Shown in pieces: positions 24,335 through 32,970 of a stretch of DNA of 64,000 nucleotides. The stretch lies in NCBI GenBank assembly GCA_964634685.1, contig CAZWLD010000001.1, positions 168,652 to 232,651 of the forward strand, read 5' to 3'. Position 1 is the first letter of the stretch, and every line of letters starts with the position of its first letter. A program made the translations under genes and the position numbers. This DNA is from CAZWLD01 sp964634685 (GTDB lineage Bacteria > Bacillota_I > Bacilli_A > Acholeplasmatales > JAEDCM01). The notes beneath the pieces were generated by a model. That model was given only the letters and a program-made list of their open reading frames with translations. It was not told the DNA's origin and ran no database searches.

Positions 24335-25417
24335 ATGGGATTATTTAAGTTTTTAAAGAGTCAAGCCCTATCAGTAATTGAATGGGAAGACAGTACTAAA
24401 GATACAATTGTTTATCGCTTTGAATTAAAGGAACGCGAGGTTATTATGAATAGCAGTACCCTCGTTGTACGTCCATCTCAGGTTGCTTTATTTGTTCATA
24501 AGGGTCAAATTTGCGATGTTTTTGCGCCAGGAACATATAAGCTATCAACAGAAAACATTCCTTTATTAACGAAGCTTTTATCTTTACCAACAGCTTTTGA
24601 AATTACCAATCAAACCGAGATTTATTATGTAAACACAAAACAAATGACAGGATTAAAATGGGGTACAGCTAACCCAATTATGATGCGTGATGCTGATTTT
24701 GGAAATGTTCGTCTTCGTGCCTTCGGTGTATATAGCTTTAAGGTAGATAATGCGAAGAGATTTATGGAAGAGGTTTTTGGAACAAACCCAATTTATAAAG
24801 CTGATGATGTTATTGAGCATGTTAAGCCTTATGTTATTCAATGCTTTAGTGATGCCGTTGCCGAAAGCAAGATTAGTGCTCTTGATTTAGCCGCTAGCTA
24901 TCGTGAATTCTCAGAAACAATCCTTACAACCGGACAAGAAGAATTTGAAAAGCTAGGACTTAAGCTTTGTTCAATTATTATTGAAAATATTAGTCTTCCA
25001 GAGGAAGTTGAAAAAGCTTTAGACGAGCGCACAAAGCTTGGTGTTTTCTCAGACAAGATGGGTACATATACACAAATGGCTGCGGCTGATGCAATGCGTG
25101 ATGCGGCCAAGAATACTAGTGGTGGTAATTTAGCTGGCCTTGGCGTTGGCTTAGGGGCTGGAACTGGAATTGGTAAATTATTTGCGGATTCCTTAGCTGG
25201 TGCCCAAGATACACCAAGAGAAACAAAGAAAGAAGAACCTAAGGAAGAGGGCGGTCGCGTTTGTGTTAAATGTGGAGCATCCTTGAAGGCTAACGCTAAG
25301 TTCTGTTCTGAATGTGGTGAAAAACAACCAGAGGATACAACGAAGTTCTGTACTAATTGCGGATCAAAGGTTAAGGCTAATGCTAAGTTCTGCCCTGAAT
25401 GTGGTGAAAAGTTTTAA
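24335..25417 (+). CDS. SPFH-domain protein with C-terminal zinc ribbons (YdjI-like)
   Basis: 360 residues. Residues 1-260 are an SPFH/band-7 domain of the YdjI (virion core protein-like) type, followed by a glycine-rich hinge (GLGVGLGAGTG) and two zinc ribbons with paired CxxC motifs (CVKCG with CSECG; CTNCG with CPECG). In B. subtilis YdjI belongs to the pspA-ydjGHI envelope-stress operon and helps place YdjG at the membrane. Here pspA and ydjH are absent. ATG at 24335 after AGGAGG. It shares 1 bp with the next gene. Confidence 0.88.
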   Translation: MGLFKFLKSQALSVIEWEDSTKDTIVYRFELKEREVIMNSSTLVVRPSQVALFVHKGQICDVFAPGTYKLSTENIPLLTKLLSLPTAFEITNQTEIYYVNTKQMTGLKWGTANPIMMRDADFGNVRLRAFGVYSFKVDNAKRFMEEVFGTNPIYKADDVIEHVKPYVIQCFSDAVAESKISALDLAASYREFSETILTTGQEEFEKLGLKLCSIIIENISLPEEVEKALDERTKLGVFSDKMGTYTQMAAADAMRDAAKNTSGGNLAGLGVGLGAGTGIGKLFADSLAGAQDTPRETKKEEPKEEGGRVCVKCGASLKANAKFCSECGEKQPEDTTKFCTNCGSKVKANAKFCPECGEKF

Positions 25418-26481
25418 TGGATGAAATTGTAAGAAAAAAAAGCACCAATGAAAAGTGTGCTAACTGCGGATCAAATTTGGTGTTTGATCCCGAAACTCAA
25501 GCCTTAAAATGTGCAAGCTGTCAGAGTACATTTGGCTTTGAAAAATCGCAAAATGTCAAAAAGCATGCTTGGGAAATGCGCACTAAGGTTGGCGATTATG
25601 ATAAATGGATAACCGAAAAGAAATTTGTTAAATGTAGCTCCTGTGGCGCTCAGGTTATGCTCGATAAGCTTGATTTAACGCAAACCTGCCCTTATTGTGG
25701 TTGTGATTATGTTTTAGAGAAAGAACAAATTGCCGGATATCAGCCCGATGCGGTTTTACCGTTTATGCTTGATTATGAAAAAATAAAGGAAGCGTATATC
25801 AAAGGGGTTAGAAAAAAATTCTTTGCCCCACGCGCTTTTAAAAAAATGCCGCCAGTTGACAAGATTAGAGGTATTTATGTTCCTTTGTTTATTTTTGATG
25901 CCGATTCTGATACAAATTATCGGGGAACGTTAACTAAGGTTGTAACAAAGACGAATAGTAAAGGAAAAACCGTGACTGAACGTAAATCCTTTAATATTAG
26001 TGGTAATAAAAAGATGAATCATCGCGATTTTATTGAGGAATCAAGCAGTAAAATTAATCGCAACGATTTGCTTAATCTTTTACCTTATGATTTAAGTCAA
26101 AGCTTTACCTTTGATGAAGATTTCTTACGAGGCTACTCCGTTGAGCATTATGATGATGACTTAGAAAATGCCTATACAAGATCTCATCAATATATGGAAA
26201 CAGATATTAAAAATGTTATCCTATCAGGCTATGATTATACATATGTAGATTCCTTTAATATGAAAGTAAATTTCTTTAATGAATTATATACATATCGTCT
26301 AGCTCCTGTTTATGTATTTGAATTTACTTTTAAGAAAAAGTTCCGAAGAATATTAGTAAACGGCCAAAATGGAAAAATTGCGACCGGAGTTCCGGTTAGC
26401 GGTTTAAAGGTTGCGGCTGTCAGTATTTTAGGTATCATTATTTTAATTGCTTTAATCATTTTATTTATTTATTTCGATTAA
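25417..26481 (+). CDS. YdjG-like zinc-ribbon membrane protein
   Basis: 354 residues. There are two N-terminal zinc-binding pairs (CANCGS with CASCQS; CSSCG with CPYCG), a long soluble domain (about 90-320), and one C-terminal membrane segment (about 330-352). The layout matches YdjG of the B. subtilis pspA operon (TFIIB-type zinc ribbon). Its start codon overlaps the SPFH gene's stop (TAATG), so the two are translationally coupled. Probably a partner of the SPFH protein at the membrane. Confidence 0.82.
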   Translation: MDEIVRKKSTNEKCANCGSNLVFDPETQALKCASCQSTFGFEKSQNVKKHAWEMRTKVGDYDKWITEKKFVKCSSCGAQVMLDKLDLTQTCPYCGCDYVLEKEQIAGYQPDAVLPFMLDYEKIKEAYIKGVRKKFFAPRAFKKMPPVDKIRGIYVPLFIFDADSDTNYRGTLTKVVTKTNSKGKTVTERKSFNISGNKKMNHRDFIEESSSKINRNDLLNLLPYDLSQSFTFDEDFLRGYSVEHYDDDLENAYTRSHQYMETDIKNVILSGYDYTYVDSFNMKVNFFNELYTYRLAPVYVFEFTFKKKFRRILVNGQNGKIATGVPVSGLKVAAVSILGIIILIALIILFIYFD

Positions 26482-26497
26482 GAAAGGAGAATAAAAT

Positions 26498-26938
26498 TTG
26501 AATAAGATTGAAAAAGGAAGAGCAGGATTAAAGTTTTTAAGCTTTTTTGTAATGCTTATTGCCATCGGTGGAATTGTTGGACTAGTTTATTTAGATGTTT
26601 TTGGATTCAAAAATTTTGATTTACCTTTAGCGATTCTTACATGCATAGGTTCGGTTATTGGTATCCTTTTATGCTTATTTGGCTTCGTGTTGGCTTTATA
26701 TTTCTTTATTTTAGGAAAATCACTTCATGCGACCCATGGAAGTATTAAGGAAGAAAATCTTGGCTTCAGTAATGATATTACGAAATGTCCAAATTGTGGT
26801 GAAAAAATTGATCCGCGTGATACCTTTTGTAAAAAATGTGGTCACAACATAACTGGTAAAAATATTTGTCCAAGCTGTAATGCTACAAATACTTCCGATG
26901 CGGAATATTGTACTTCCTGTGGTGCCAAGTTACATTAA
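26498..26938 (+). CDS. Two-TM protein with double zinc ribbon
   Basis: 146 residues: two membrane helices (about residues 10-33 and 44-75) and a C-terminal double zinc ribbon (CPNCGEKID, CKKCGH, CPSCNA, CTSCGAK). TTG start after AAAGGAGA. Third gene of the SPFH operon; zinc ribbons in all three products suggest they interact. No named family recognised. Confidence 0.75.
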   Translation: MNKIEKGRAGLKFLSFFVMLIAIGGIVGLVYLDVFGFKNFDLPLAILTCIGSVIGILLCLFGFVLALYFFILGKSLHATHGSIKEENLGFSNDITKCPNCGEKIDPRDTFCKKCGHNITGKNICPSCNATNTSDAEYCTSCGAKLH

Positions 26939-26944
26939 TTGATG

Positions 26945-26969
26945 AAAGAGCTAGCTTCTAGCTCTTTTT
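26945..26969 (+). terminator. Terminator of the SPFH operon
   Basis: A perfect 10-bp stem (26945-26954 with 26958-26967) with a trailing T tract. Confidence 0.85.
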
Positions 26970-27025
26970 GCTAGTAATATGACATTTGTTGTAGTATAAT
27001 ATTTAAGGAGAAGTAAGGTGATAGA

Positions 27026-28033
27026 ATGGAAAAACGAATCATTTCGGCAGAAGCAATTGAAGATGAGGATCAAGAGGTAAACCTTCGTCCTCAATATTTA
27101 AAGGATTATATTGGACAAAATGATGCGAAGGAAACCCTTGGCATTTATTTAAGTGCCGCCAAATTACGAAAGGAAACTGTCGACCATATTTTATTATACG
27201 GGCCTCCAGGATTAGGAAAAACAACCTTGGCGCAGATTATTGCCAACGAAATGGGAACTAATTTAAGGGTTACGAGTGGTCCATCCATCGAACGAAGTGG
27301 TGATTTAGCCGCTATTTTAAGCTCACTTGAGCCGGGAGATGTTTTATTCATCGATGAAATTCACCGTCTTCCTCGGTTTGTTGAAGAGATTTTATATCCG
27401 GCAATGGAGGATTTTGTTTTGGATATTGTTGTCGGAAAGGATTCAAGCGCGAAATCCATAAGAGTTGATCTACCACCTTTTACTTTAGTTGGCGCTACGA
27501 CAAGATTCGGTGATATATCTTCGCCTTTACGTGATCGTTTTGGCGTTGTCGAAAGATTAGAATATTATTCGAATGAGGATTTATTAAATATAATTAAACG
27601 AACCTCTAAGGTTTATAATGTTCCTATTTCGGAAAAAGCGGCTTTAGAATTGGCCTCAAGAAGTCGCGGTACTCCGCGTATTGCCAATCGACTTTTCCGA
27701 AGGATTCGCGATTTTGCCCAGGTCTTAGGCGATGGTAGTATTGATGAGGATATTACCGATAAAGCTTTACAAAAGCTCAATATTGATAAATTGGGATTAG
27801 ACTATATTGATTATCGATATTTAAAGGGCTTGATTGAAAATTTCAAGGGCGGACCCGTTGGCCTCGATGCCCTTGCGGCTTCTATTAGTGAGGAAGCCAC
27901 GACGATTGAGGATGTTTGTGAGCCGTTTTTATTGAAGGAAGGCTTTATTCAACGAACTCCTCGCGGAAGAATTGCGACAGAAAAGGCCTACAAGCATTTG
28001 AAATATAAGTATTATGAAGGGTTTATTGACTGA
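27026..28033 (+). CDS. ruvB: Holliday junction DNA helicase motor RuvB
   Basis: 335 residues. AAA+ motor with Walker A GPPGLGKTT, Walker B FIDEIHRL, sensor ATTRFG and the arginine-finger region GDISSPLRDRFG; the C-terminal winged helix ends with FIQRTPRGRIAT. A TATAAT at 26995-27000 indicates a separate promoter. Its stop codon overlaps the queA start (TGATG), giving the conserved ruvB-queA-tgt order. Confidence 0.97.
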   Translation: MEKRIISAEAIEDEDQEVNLRPQYLKDYIGQNDAKETLGIYLSAAKLRKETVDHILLYGPPGLGKTTLAQIIANEMGTNLRVTSGPSIERSGDLAAILSSLEPGDVLFIDEIHRLPRFVEEILYPAMEDFVLDIVVGKDSSAKSIRVDLPPFTLVGATTRFGDISSPLRDRFGVVERLEYYSNEDLLNIIKRTSKVYNVPISEKAALELASRSRGTPRIANRLFRRIRDFAQVLGDGSIDEDITDKALQKLNIDKLGLDYIDYRYLKGLIENFKGGPVGLDALAASISEEATTIEDVCEPFLLKEGFIQRTPRGRIATEKAYKHLKYKYYEGFID

Positions 28034-29049
28034 TGAAAACAGATGATTTTGATTATGAATTACCAGAAGAGCTTATTGCCCAAACACCTTTAAAGGATCG
28101 AAGCTCTTCAAAATTATTATTACTTAATAAAGAAACAGGAACGATTTCGCACGATCGTTTTTCGAATATTATTGATTATTTGCATGAGGGCGATGTTCTT
28201 GTTTTAAATGATACTAAGGTTATTCCGGCTCGTCTTTTTGGCGAAAAGGAGGATACGAAGGCCCATATTGAGCTTTTGTTGTTAAAGAATGATGGTGACA
28301 ATTGGGAGGCTTTAGTAAGACCAGCTCGCCGCGTTCATTTGGGAACTGTTGTTTCCTTTGGAAATGGCTTGTTAAAAGCTCATTGTATTGAACAATATGA
28401 TGAAGGAAGAATGCTTTTTAGAATGGAATACGACGGTATTTTTTATGAAATATTAGATAAATTAGGGGAAATGCCATTACCACCATATATTCATGAGCAT
28501 CTGGAGGACCAAGGACGCTATCAAACAGTTTATGCAAAAAATGAGGGTAGTGCCGCCGCTCCAACGGCTGGTCTTCATTTCACGACGGAGCTTTTAGAAA
28601 AAATCAAGGCCAAGGGTGTCATCGTTACCTTTGTCACCTTGCATGTGGGACTAGGAACCTTTAGACCGGTTTCGGTATCGGATGTTACAAAGCATCATAT
28701 GCATAGTGAATATTATGCGGTATCACAGGAAACTGCGGATATTTTAAATAAAGCCAAGCTTGAGAAGCGACGTATTATTAGCGTTGGGACAACTTCCTTA
28801 AGAACCTTAGAGTCGGCTTATGATAATGGCTTTACGGAAAAAAGTGGCTGGACCGATATTTTTATTTATCCAGGATATGAATTTAAGGCAATTGATGCTT
28901 TAATCACTAATTTCCATTTGCCAAAATCAACATTGATTATGTTAGTTTCAGCCTTAGCGGGAAAGGATAATATTATGCGGGCCTATAAGGAGGCTATTGA
29001 TCATCATTATCGTTTCTTTAGCTTTGGTGATTCGATGTTTATTAGTTAG
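28033..29049 (+). CDS. queA: S-adenosylmethionine:tRNA ribosyltransferase-isomerase (QueA)
   Basis: 338 residues. It transfers the ribosyl moiety of SAM to preQ1-tRNA to form epoxyqueuosine. Family motifs: FDYELPEELIAQTP at the N-terminus, LNDTKVIPARLFG, PTAGLHFT and FHLPKSTLIMLVSA at the C-terminus. Overlaps ruvB and is followed by tgt, the previous enzyme in queuosine tRNA modification. Confidence 0.97.
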   Translation: MKTDDFDYELPEELIAQTPLKDRSSSKLLLLNKETGTISHDRFSNIIDYLHEGDVLVLNDTKVIPARLFGEKEDTKAHIELLLLKNDGDNWEALVRPARRVHLGTVVSFGNGLLKAHCIEQYDEGRMLFRMEYDGIFYEILDKLGEMPLPPYIHEHLEDQGRYQTVYAKNEGSAAAPTAGLHFTTELLEKIKAKGVIVTFVTLHVGLGTFRPVSVSDVTKHHMHSEYYAVSQETADILNKAKLEKRRIISVGTTSLRTLESAYDNGFTEKSGWTDIFIYPGYEFKAIDALITNFHLPKSTLIMLVSALAGKDNIMRAYKEAIDHHYRFFSFGDSMFIS

Positions 29050-29060
29050 GAGTATTTTTT

Positions 29061-30170
29061 ATGATTTCGTTTGAATTAAAGCACATTTGTAAACAAACAG
29101 GGGCTCGTTATGGTATTTTACACACCCCTCATGGCGATTACGAAACCCCGATTTTTATGCCAGTTGGAACCAAGGCTACTGTTAAAACCTTGACACCAGA
29201 GGAAATAATGGAGGTTAGTGATGGCCTTATTTTAGGTAATACCTATCATCTATGGCTAGCGAATGATGAGCTCATCAAGGACCATGGTGGTATCAGGGGC
29301 TTTATGAGGTGGAATGGCTCTTTACTTACCGATAGCGGTGGCTATCAGGTCTTTTCCTTAAGCAACATTCGAAAAATCACCGAAGATGGTGTAACCTTCC
29401 GTCATCATAAAAGTGGAGAAAAGCTCTTTTTGTCGCCAGAAAAATCAATCAAGATTCAAGAAAATCTTGGAGCGGATATTATGATGAGCTTTGATGAATG
29501 TCCGCCCTTTAATTCTAATTACGATTATATGAAAAAATCCGTGGAAAGAACAGTTCGTTGGGCGAAAAGAGGACTAGAGGCTCATCAAACTGACCAAGCC
29601 TTATTTGGTATTATCCAAGGAGGACCTTACAACGATTTACGTCAGTATTGTATTGATGAGCTTTCTAAATTGCCTTTCCCTGGTTTTTCAATTGGGGGAC
29701 TATCGGTTGGTGAATCGAAGGAAGAAATGTATAAATCACTTGATTATTTGAAGGATGCGATGCCTTTCGATAAGCCTCGTTATTTAATGGGCGTGGGCGC
29801 TCCTCTTGATTTAATTAATGGTGCAATGCGCGGAATTGATATGTTCGATTGTGTCCTCCCAACGAGAATTGCTCGTCACGGCGCGGCTATGACAAGTGAA
29901 GGAAGATTGATTATTAAAAATAAGGAATTTGAACGCGATTTTTCACCATTAGATCATGAATGTGATTGCTATACCTGTAAAAATTATACAAGAAGCTATT
30001 TAAGGCATTTGATTCGCGAGGATGAGATTTTAGGTGCTCGTTTGATTACTTATCATAATCTTTATTTTTTAAAGAATTTGATGCATAACATCAGGGAAGC
30101 AATTAAGGAAGACCGATTAGGTGATTTCTTAATTGAATTCCAAGCTAAATTTGGTGATAAAGCATTTTAA
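29061..30170 (+). CDS. tgt: tRNA-guanine transglycosylase (bacterial TGT)
   Basis: 369 residues. Swaps guanine-34 for preQ1 in tRNAs with GUN anticodons. Catalytic aspartates lie in LLTDSGGYQVFS and FDCVLPTR, and the zinc site CDCYTC with the downstream His (ITYHNL) is complete. With queA it covers the tRNA steps of queuosine synthesis; no preQ1 synthesis genes are in the window, so preQ1 may be salvaged or made elsewhere. Confidence 0.97.
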   Translation: MISFELKHICKQTGARYGILHTPHGDYETPIFMPVGTKATVKTLTPEEIMEVSDGLILGNTYHLWLANDELIKDHGGIRGFMRWNGSLLTDSGGYQVFSLSNIRKITEDGVTFRHHKSGEKLFLSPEKSIKIQENLGADIMMSFDECPPFNSNYDYMKKSVERTVRWAKRGLEAHQTDQALFGIIQGGPYNDLRQYCIDELSKLPFPGFSIGGLSVGESKEEMYKSLDYLKDAMPFDKPRYLMGVGAPLDLINGAMRGIDMFDCVLPTRIARHGAAMTSEGRLIIKNKEFERDFSPLDHECDCYTCKNYTRSYLRHLIREDEILGARLITYHNLYFLKNLMHNIREAIKEDRLGDFLIEFQAKFGDKAF

Positions 30171-30171
30171 G

Positions 30172-30212
30172 AGGATTATTTTAATCTAGAGGATTATATA
30201 ATCCTTTTTTTT
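30172..30212 (+). terminator. Terminator of tgt
   Basis: AGGATTAT (30172-30179) pairs with ATAATCCT (30198-30205), followed by T8. A shorter inner hairpin is also possible. Confidence 0.75.
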
Positions 30213-30274
30213 AAGCTTTGCTTTTCATATTTGATAGATTTATTTTGAAAACATCTTTTCACTTGTTAATCACA

Positions 30275-30332
30275 AATATTTTATGTTCGAATTTTTGTAG
30301 TTTTCGGCAATATTTTATGTTCGAATTTTTGT
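30275..30332. repeat. Two 24-bp direct repeats upstream of the DUF4143 ATPase promoter
   Basis: Identical 24-bp copies at 30275-30298 and 30309-30332 (period 34 bp) share the core ATGTTCGAATTTTTG. The second ends at the edge of the -35 box, so they are likely regulator-binding sites. Confidence 0.85.
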
Positions 30333-30360
30333 TGAAATAGGATGATAATAATGTTAAAAT
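30332..30360 (+). promoter_or_regulatory. Promoter of the DUF4143 ATPase gene
   Basis: TTGAAA (30332-30337), 17 bp, TAAAAT (30355-30360), 22 bp before the start codon. Confidence 0.75.
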
Positions 30361-30381
30361 ATTTGTGAAAGAAGTGATAAA

Positions 30382-31731
30382 ATGAAGCTTAATAGAAAGG
30401 CATATTCAAAGCTGTTAGAATGGAAAAATGCTTCTAATGATTCAAAAGCAATTTTAATCAAGGGTGCTAGGCGTGTTGGAAAGAGCTATTTAGCCGAGGA
30501 ATTTGCAAAAAATGAATATAAATCATATATTTTAATTGATTTTTCTGAGCCTATTCCTGGCACATTAAAAGCATTTAATAAATATGGAAATAAGTATATG
30601 CTAGATGAATTATTTAATCAATTATCCATATTATATTCTACTCCTTTATATTATCGAGAAAGTGTTTTGATTTTTGATGAGGTCCAGAAATATCCTAAAG
30701 CAAGAGAATTAGTCAAGCATTTAGTCGCAGATGGAAGATATGACTTTATTGAGACAGGATCATTAATAAGTATTAAGATAAATTCTAAGGATATTGTAAT
30801 CCCGTCTGAAGAGGAGGAAATGATTTTAAATCCATTGGATTTTGAGGAATTTTTAGCGGCAATAGGAGACAATGTTACTTTTAATTTTTTAAAGGATTCC
30901 TTTGAAAAAAAGAAACCATTAGGTAATTTACTTAAGATATGTAATGAAAGATTGCGCACTTACATGATAGTAGGAGGAATGCCGCAATCAGTTTTGAGCT
31001 ATATTCAAACTAAAAATTTTGATTCAGTTGAAAGAACAAAACGCTTAATTATAAAATTATATAGAGAGGATATAGCTAAATATGCTGAAAATTATGTTGC
31101 GGAGGCAACAGCTATTTTTAATGCTATTCCGGCTAATTTATCACATCATGATAAAAAGATTAAGTTTTCGGCATTAGATGAGGGCGACAGATTCTCTTGT
31201 TATAAGAATGCAATAAATTGGATTAATGATTCGATGGTCGGTAAAATTTGTTATGGATTAGATGAACCTACTATTTTTGATGGATTTTCATTGCAGTTTA
31301 ATAAAATAAAATGTTATATGGCAGATACAGGTTTATTATTAACCCTAGCCACTGGAGAAAAGTATTTGGAAAGTGAATTATATAAATCCTTTATTTTAGG
31401 TAAATTAGCTATAAATAAAGGAATGATGGTCGAAAACCTAGTGTCACAAATGTTATTATCAAATGATCATGATTTGCGATTTTATGAAATCACTTTAGAA
31501 GAAAATGAAAAAAAGAAAAAATACGAAGTAGATTTCTTAATTAAACAACGTGATAAGGTAACACCTATCGAGGTTAAAAGTGGAAAAGCAAATTATCATC
31601 CTTCACTCGATATGTTCATTAAAAAATATAAAGATAGAATAAATAAGCCAATTGTTTTAACAAAGGGTGATTTACAGGACACAAGCGATTATTTATATCT
31701 ACCCTTAGCTATGGCAATGTTTTTAAAATAA
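30382..31731 (+). CDS. AAA-family ATPase with DUF4143 / nuclease-like C-terminus
   Basis: 449 residues. N-terminal ATPase of the archaeal-type STAND/AAA_14 group has Walker A GARRVGKS, Walker B LIFDEVQ and the following ETGS sensor. The C-terminal DUF4143 domain carries YEVDFLI...PIEVKSGK, a PD-(D/E)xK-like signature. Such proteins are widespread in gut anaerobes, often in many copies; their cellular role is not established. The gene sits between tgt and ftsW with its own repeat-bearing promoter, which suggests accessory, possibly mobile, DNA. It looks more AT-rich than its neighbours (not measured). Confidence 0.88.
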   Translation: MKLNRKAYSKLLEWKNASNDSKAILIKGARRVGKSYLAEEFAKNEYKSYILIDFSEPIPGTLKAFNKYGNKYMLDELFNQLSILYSTPLYYRESVLIFDEVQKYPKARELVKHLVADGRYDFIETGSLISIKINSKDIVIPSEEEEMILNPLDFEEFLAAIGDNVTFNFLKDSFEKKKPLGNLLKICNERLRTYMIVGGMPQSVLSYIQTKNFDSVERTKRLIIKLYREDIAKYAENYVAEATAIFNAIPANLSHHDKKIKFSALDEGDRFSCYKNAINWINDSMVGKICYGLDEPTIFDGFSLQFNKIKCYMADTGLLLTLATGEKYLESELYKSFILGKLAINKGMMVENLVSQMLLSNDHDLRFYEITLEENEKKKKYEVDFLIKQRDKVTPIEVKSGKANYHPSLDMFIKKYKDRINKPIVLTKGDLQDTSDYLYLPLAMAMFLK

Positions 31732-31826
31732 AGCTGCATAAGTATACCTGTGAATGTAGTATTTTTATAGACCTTTTTTTGTCATTTTAAGCCTTCATTT
31801 TTCATATATATTGATAGGTGATTTGT

Positions 31827-32882
31827 TTGCGTAATCGAATCTTAGCCTCATCAATTATATTAATAATAATTGGCGTTATCATGGTTTATAGCGCCTCGCA
31901 AATATGGGCATCCTATCGGCTTAATGATGAGTATTATTATTTAGTTAGACAAGGAATTTTTGGAATAATCGGAATTTTGATAATAATCTTTTTACCAAAA
32001 ATTGATTATCATTATTATGAGAAATATGCATCAATTATCTTTTTTTCCTTTTTCATTTTATTAGTCATTGTCTTGATTCCGGGAATCGGAGTCGTAAGAG
32101 GAGGAGCCCGCAGCTGGATTGGCTTTGGGAGCTTTTCTATTCAACCGGCGGAGTTTATGAAATTAGGAATTCTAATTATTGTAGCGAAATTTATTAGTAG
32201 AAATGATATTAGTGATTTTAAAAATCTTATACTGATTGTTTTTTTGATTGGGATAACCTTTGGGTTAATAATGCTTGAGCCTGACTTAGGTACAGGCCTT
32301 GTTTTATTATTAGGAATGGTTTTTTTGCTTTTCGTTGGCGGAATAAAAAATAAATATTTATTTTTATTAGGGGGTAGCTTATTGATTGGGGCCATTGTTT
32401 TAATAATCATCGCTCCCTATCGTATCCAGAGGATTACTGCCTATCTTGATCCCTGGAGTGATCCCTTAGGTAGTGGCTTCCAAACCATTCAATCCTTGTA
32501 TGCCCTCTCTCCTGGCGGTTTATTTGGTTTAGGTCTGTTTAAAAGTCGGCAAAAATTTTATTATCTTCCCGAGCCGCAAACGGACTTTATTTTCGCCATT
32601 ATCGCGGAGGAGCTTGGATTCATTGGCGTTTTATTTATTTTTGCTTTATTCTTTACCATCTTTTATAACGGAATTAAGATTTCGATGAAGGCTCGTGATT
32701 CCTTTGGGTGTCTTTTAGCCCTGGGCATTGTTGGATTGTTATTTGTTCAGTTTTTTATAAATATTGGTGTAGTTATTGGACTCTTGCCAGTAACAGGAAT
32801 TACTTTACCCTTCTTGTCATATGGAGGAAGTAGTCTTTTATTAACATCCCTTGAAATTGGAATATTGCTTTCAATTAAATAA
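31827..32882 (+). CDS. ftsW: SEDS-family glycan polymerase FtsW/SpoVE
   Basis: 351 residues with about ten membrane helices. SEDS hallmarks: GGARSWIGFGSFSIQPAE, EPDLGTG, the DPWSDPLGSGFQ loop and EELGFIG, ending with FLSYGGSS. These fit FtsW/SpoVE better than RodA. It polymerises septal (FtsW) or spore cortex (SpoVE) peptidoglycan with a class B PBP. In B. subtilis spoVE lies next to murG; here 7.8 kb separate them. TTG at 31827 is chosen because AGGTGA overlaps the in-frame GTG at 31818. Whether it serves division, sporulation or both cannot be told. Confidence 0.9.
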   Translation: MRNRILASSIILIIIGVIMVYSASQIWASYRLNDEYYYLVRQGIFGIIGILIIIFLPKIDYHYYEKYASIIFFSFFILLVIVLIPGIGVVRGGARSWIGFGSFSIQPAEFMKLGILIIVAKFISRNDISDFKNLILIVFLIGITFGLIMLEPDLGTGLVLLLGMVFLLFVGGIKNKYLFLLGGSLLIGAIVLIIIAPYRIQRITAYLDPWSDPLGSGFQTIQSLYALSPGGLFGLGLFKSRQKFYYLPEPQTDFIFAIIAEELGFIGVLFIFALFFTIFYNGIKISMKARDSFGCLLALGIVGLLFVQFFINIGVVIGLLPVTGITLPFLSYGGSSLLLTSLEIGILLSIK

Positions 32883-32933
32883 AATATTACCAAATTGCAA
32901 TAATAAAGTTTACCCATAAGTCTTTTTTTGTGT

Positions 32934-32939
32934 TATAAT
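32934..32939 (+). promoter_or_regulatory. -10 box of the M16C peptidase gene
   Basis: A perfect TATAAT 32 bp before the start codon; the -35 region is weak (TTTACC at 32909-32914, 19 bp away). Confidence 0.5.
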
Positions 32940-32970
32940 TGGTTATATATATGTCGAAAGGAAAAGATTT

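Noticed and set aside
27950..28040. preQ1 riboswitch before queA/tgt
   Set aside because: queA overlaps ruvB and tgt follows by 11 bp, leaving no room for an aptamer.
30275..30332. Two 24-bp repeats with a short spacer as a CRISPR remnant
   Set aside because: Only two copies, a 10-bp spacer, no cas genes, and they abut a promoter; an operator explains them better.
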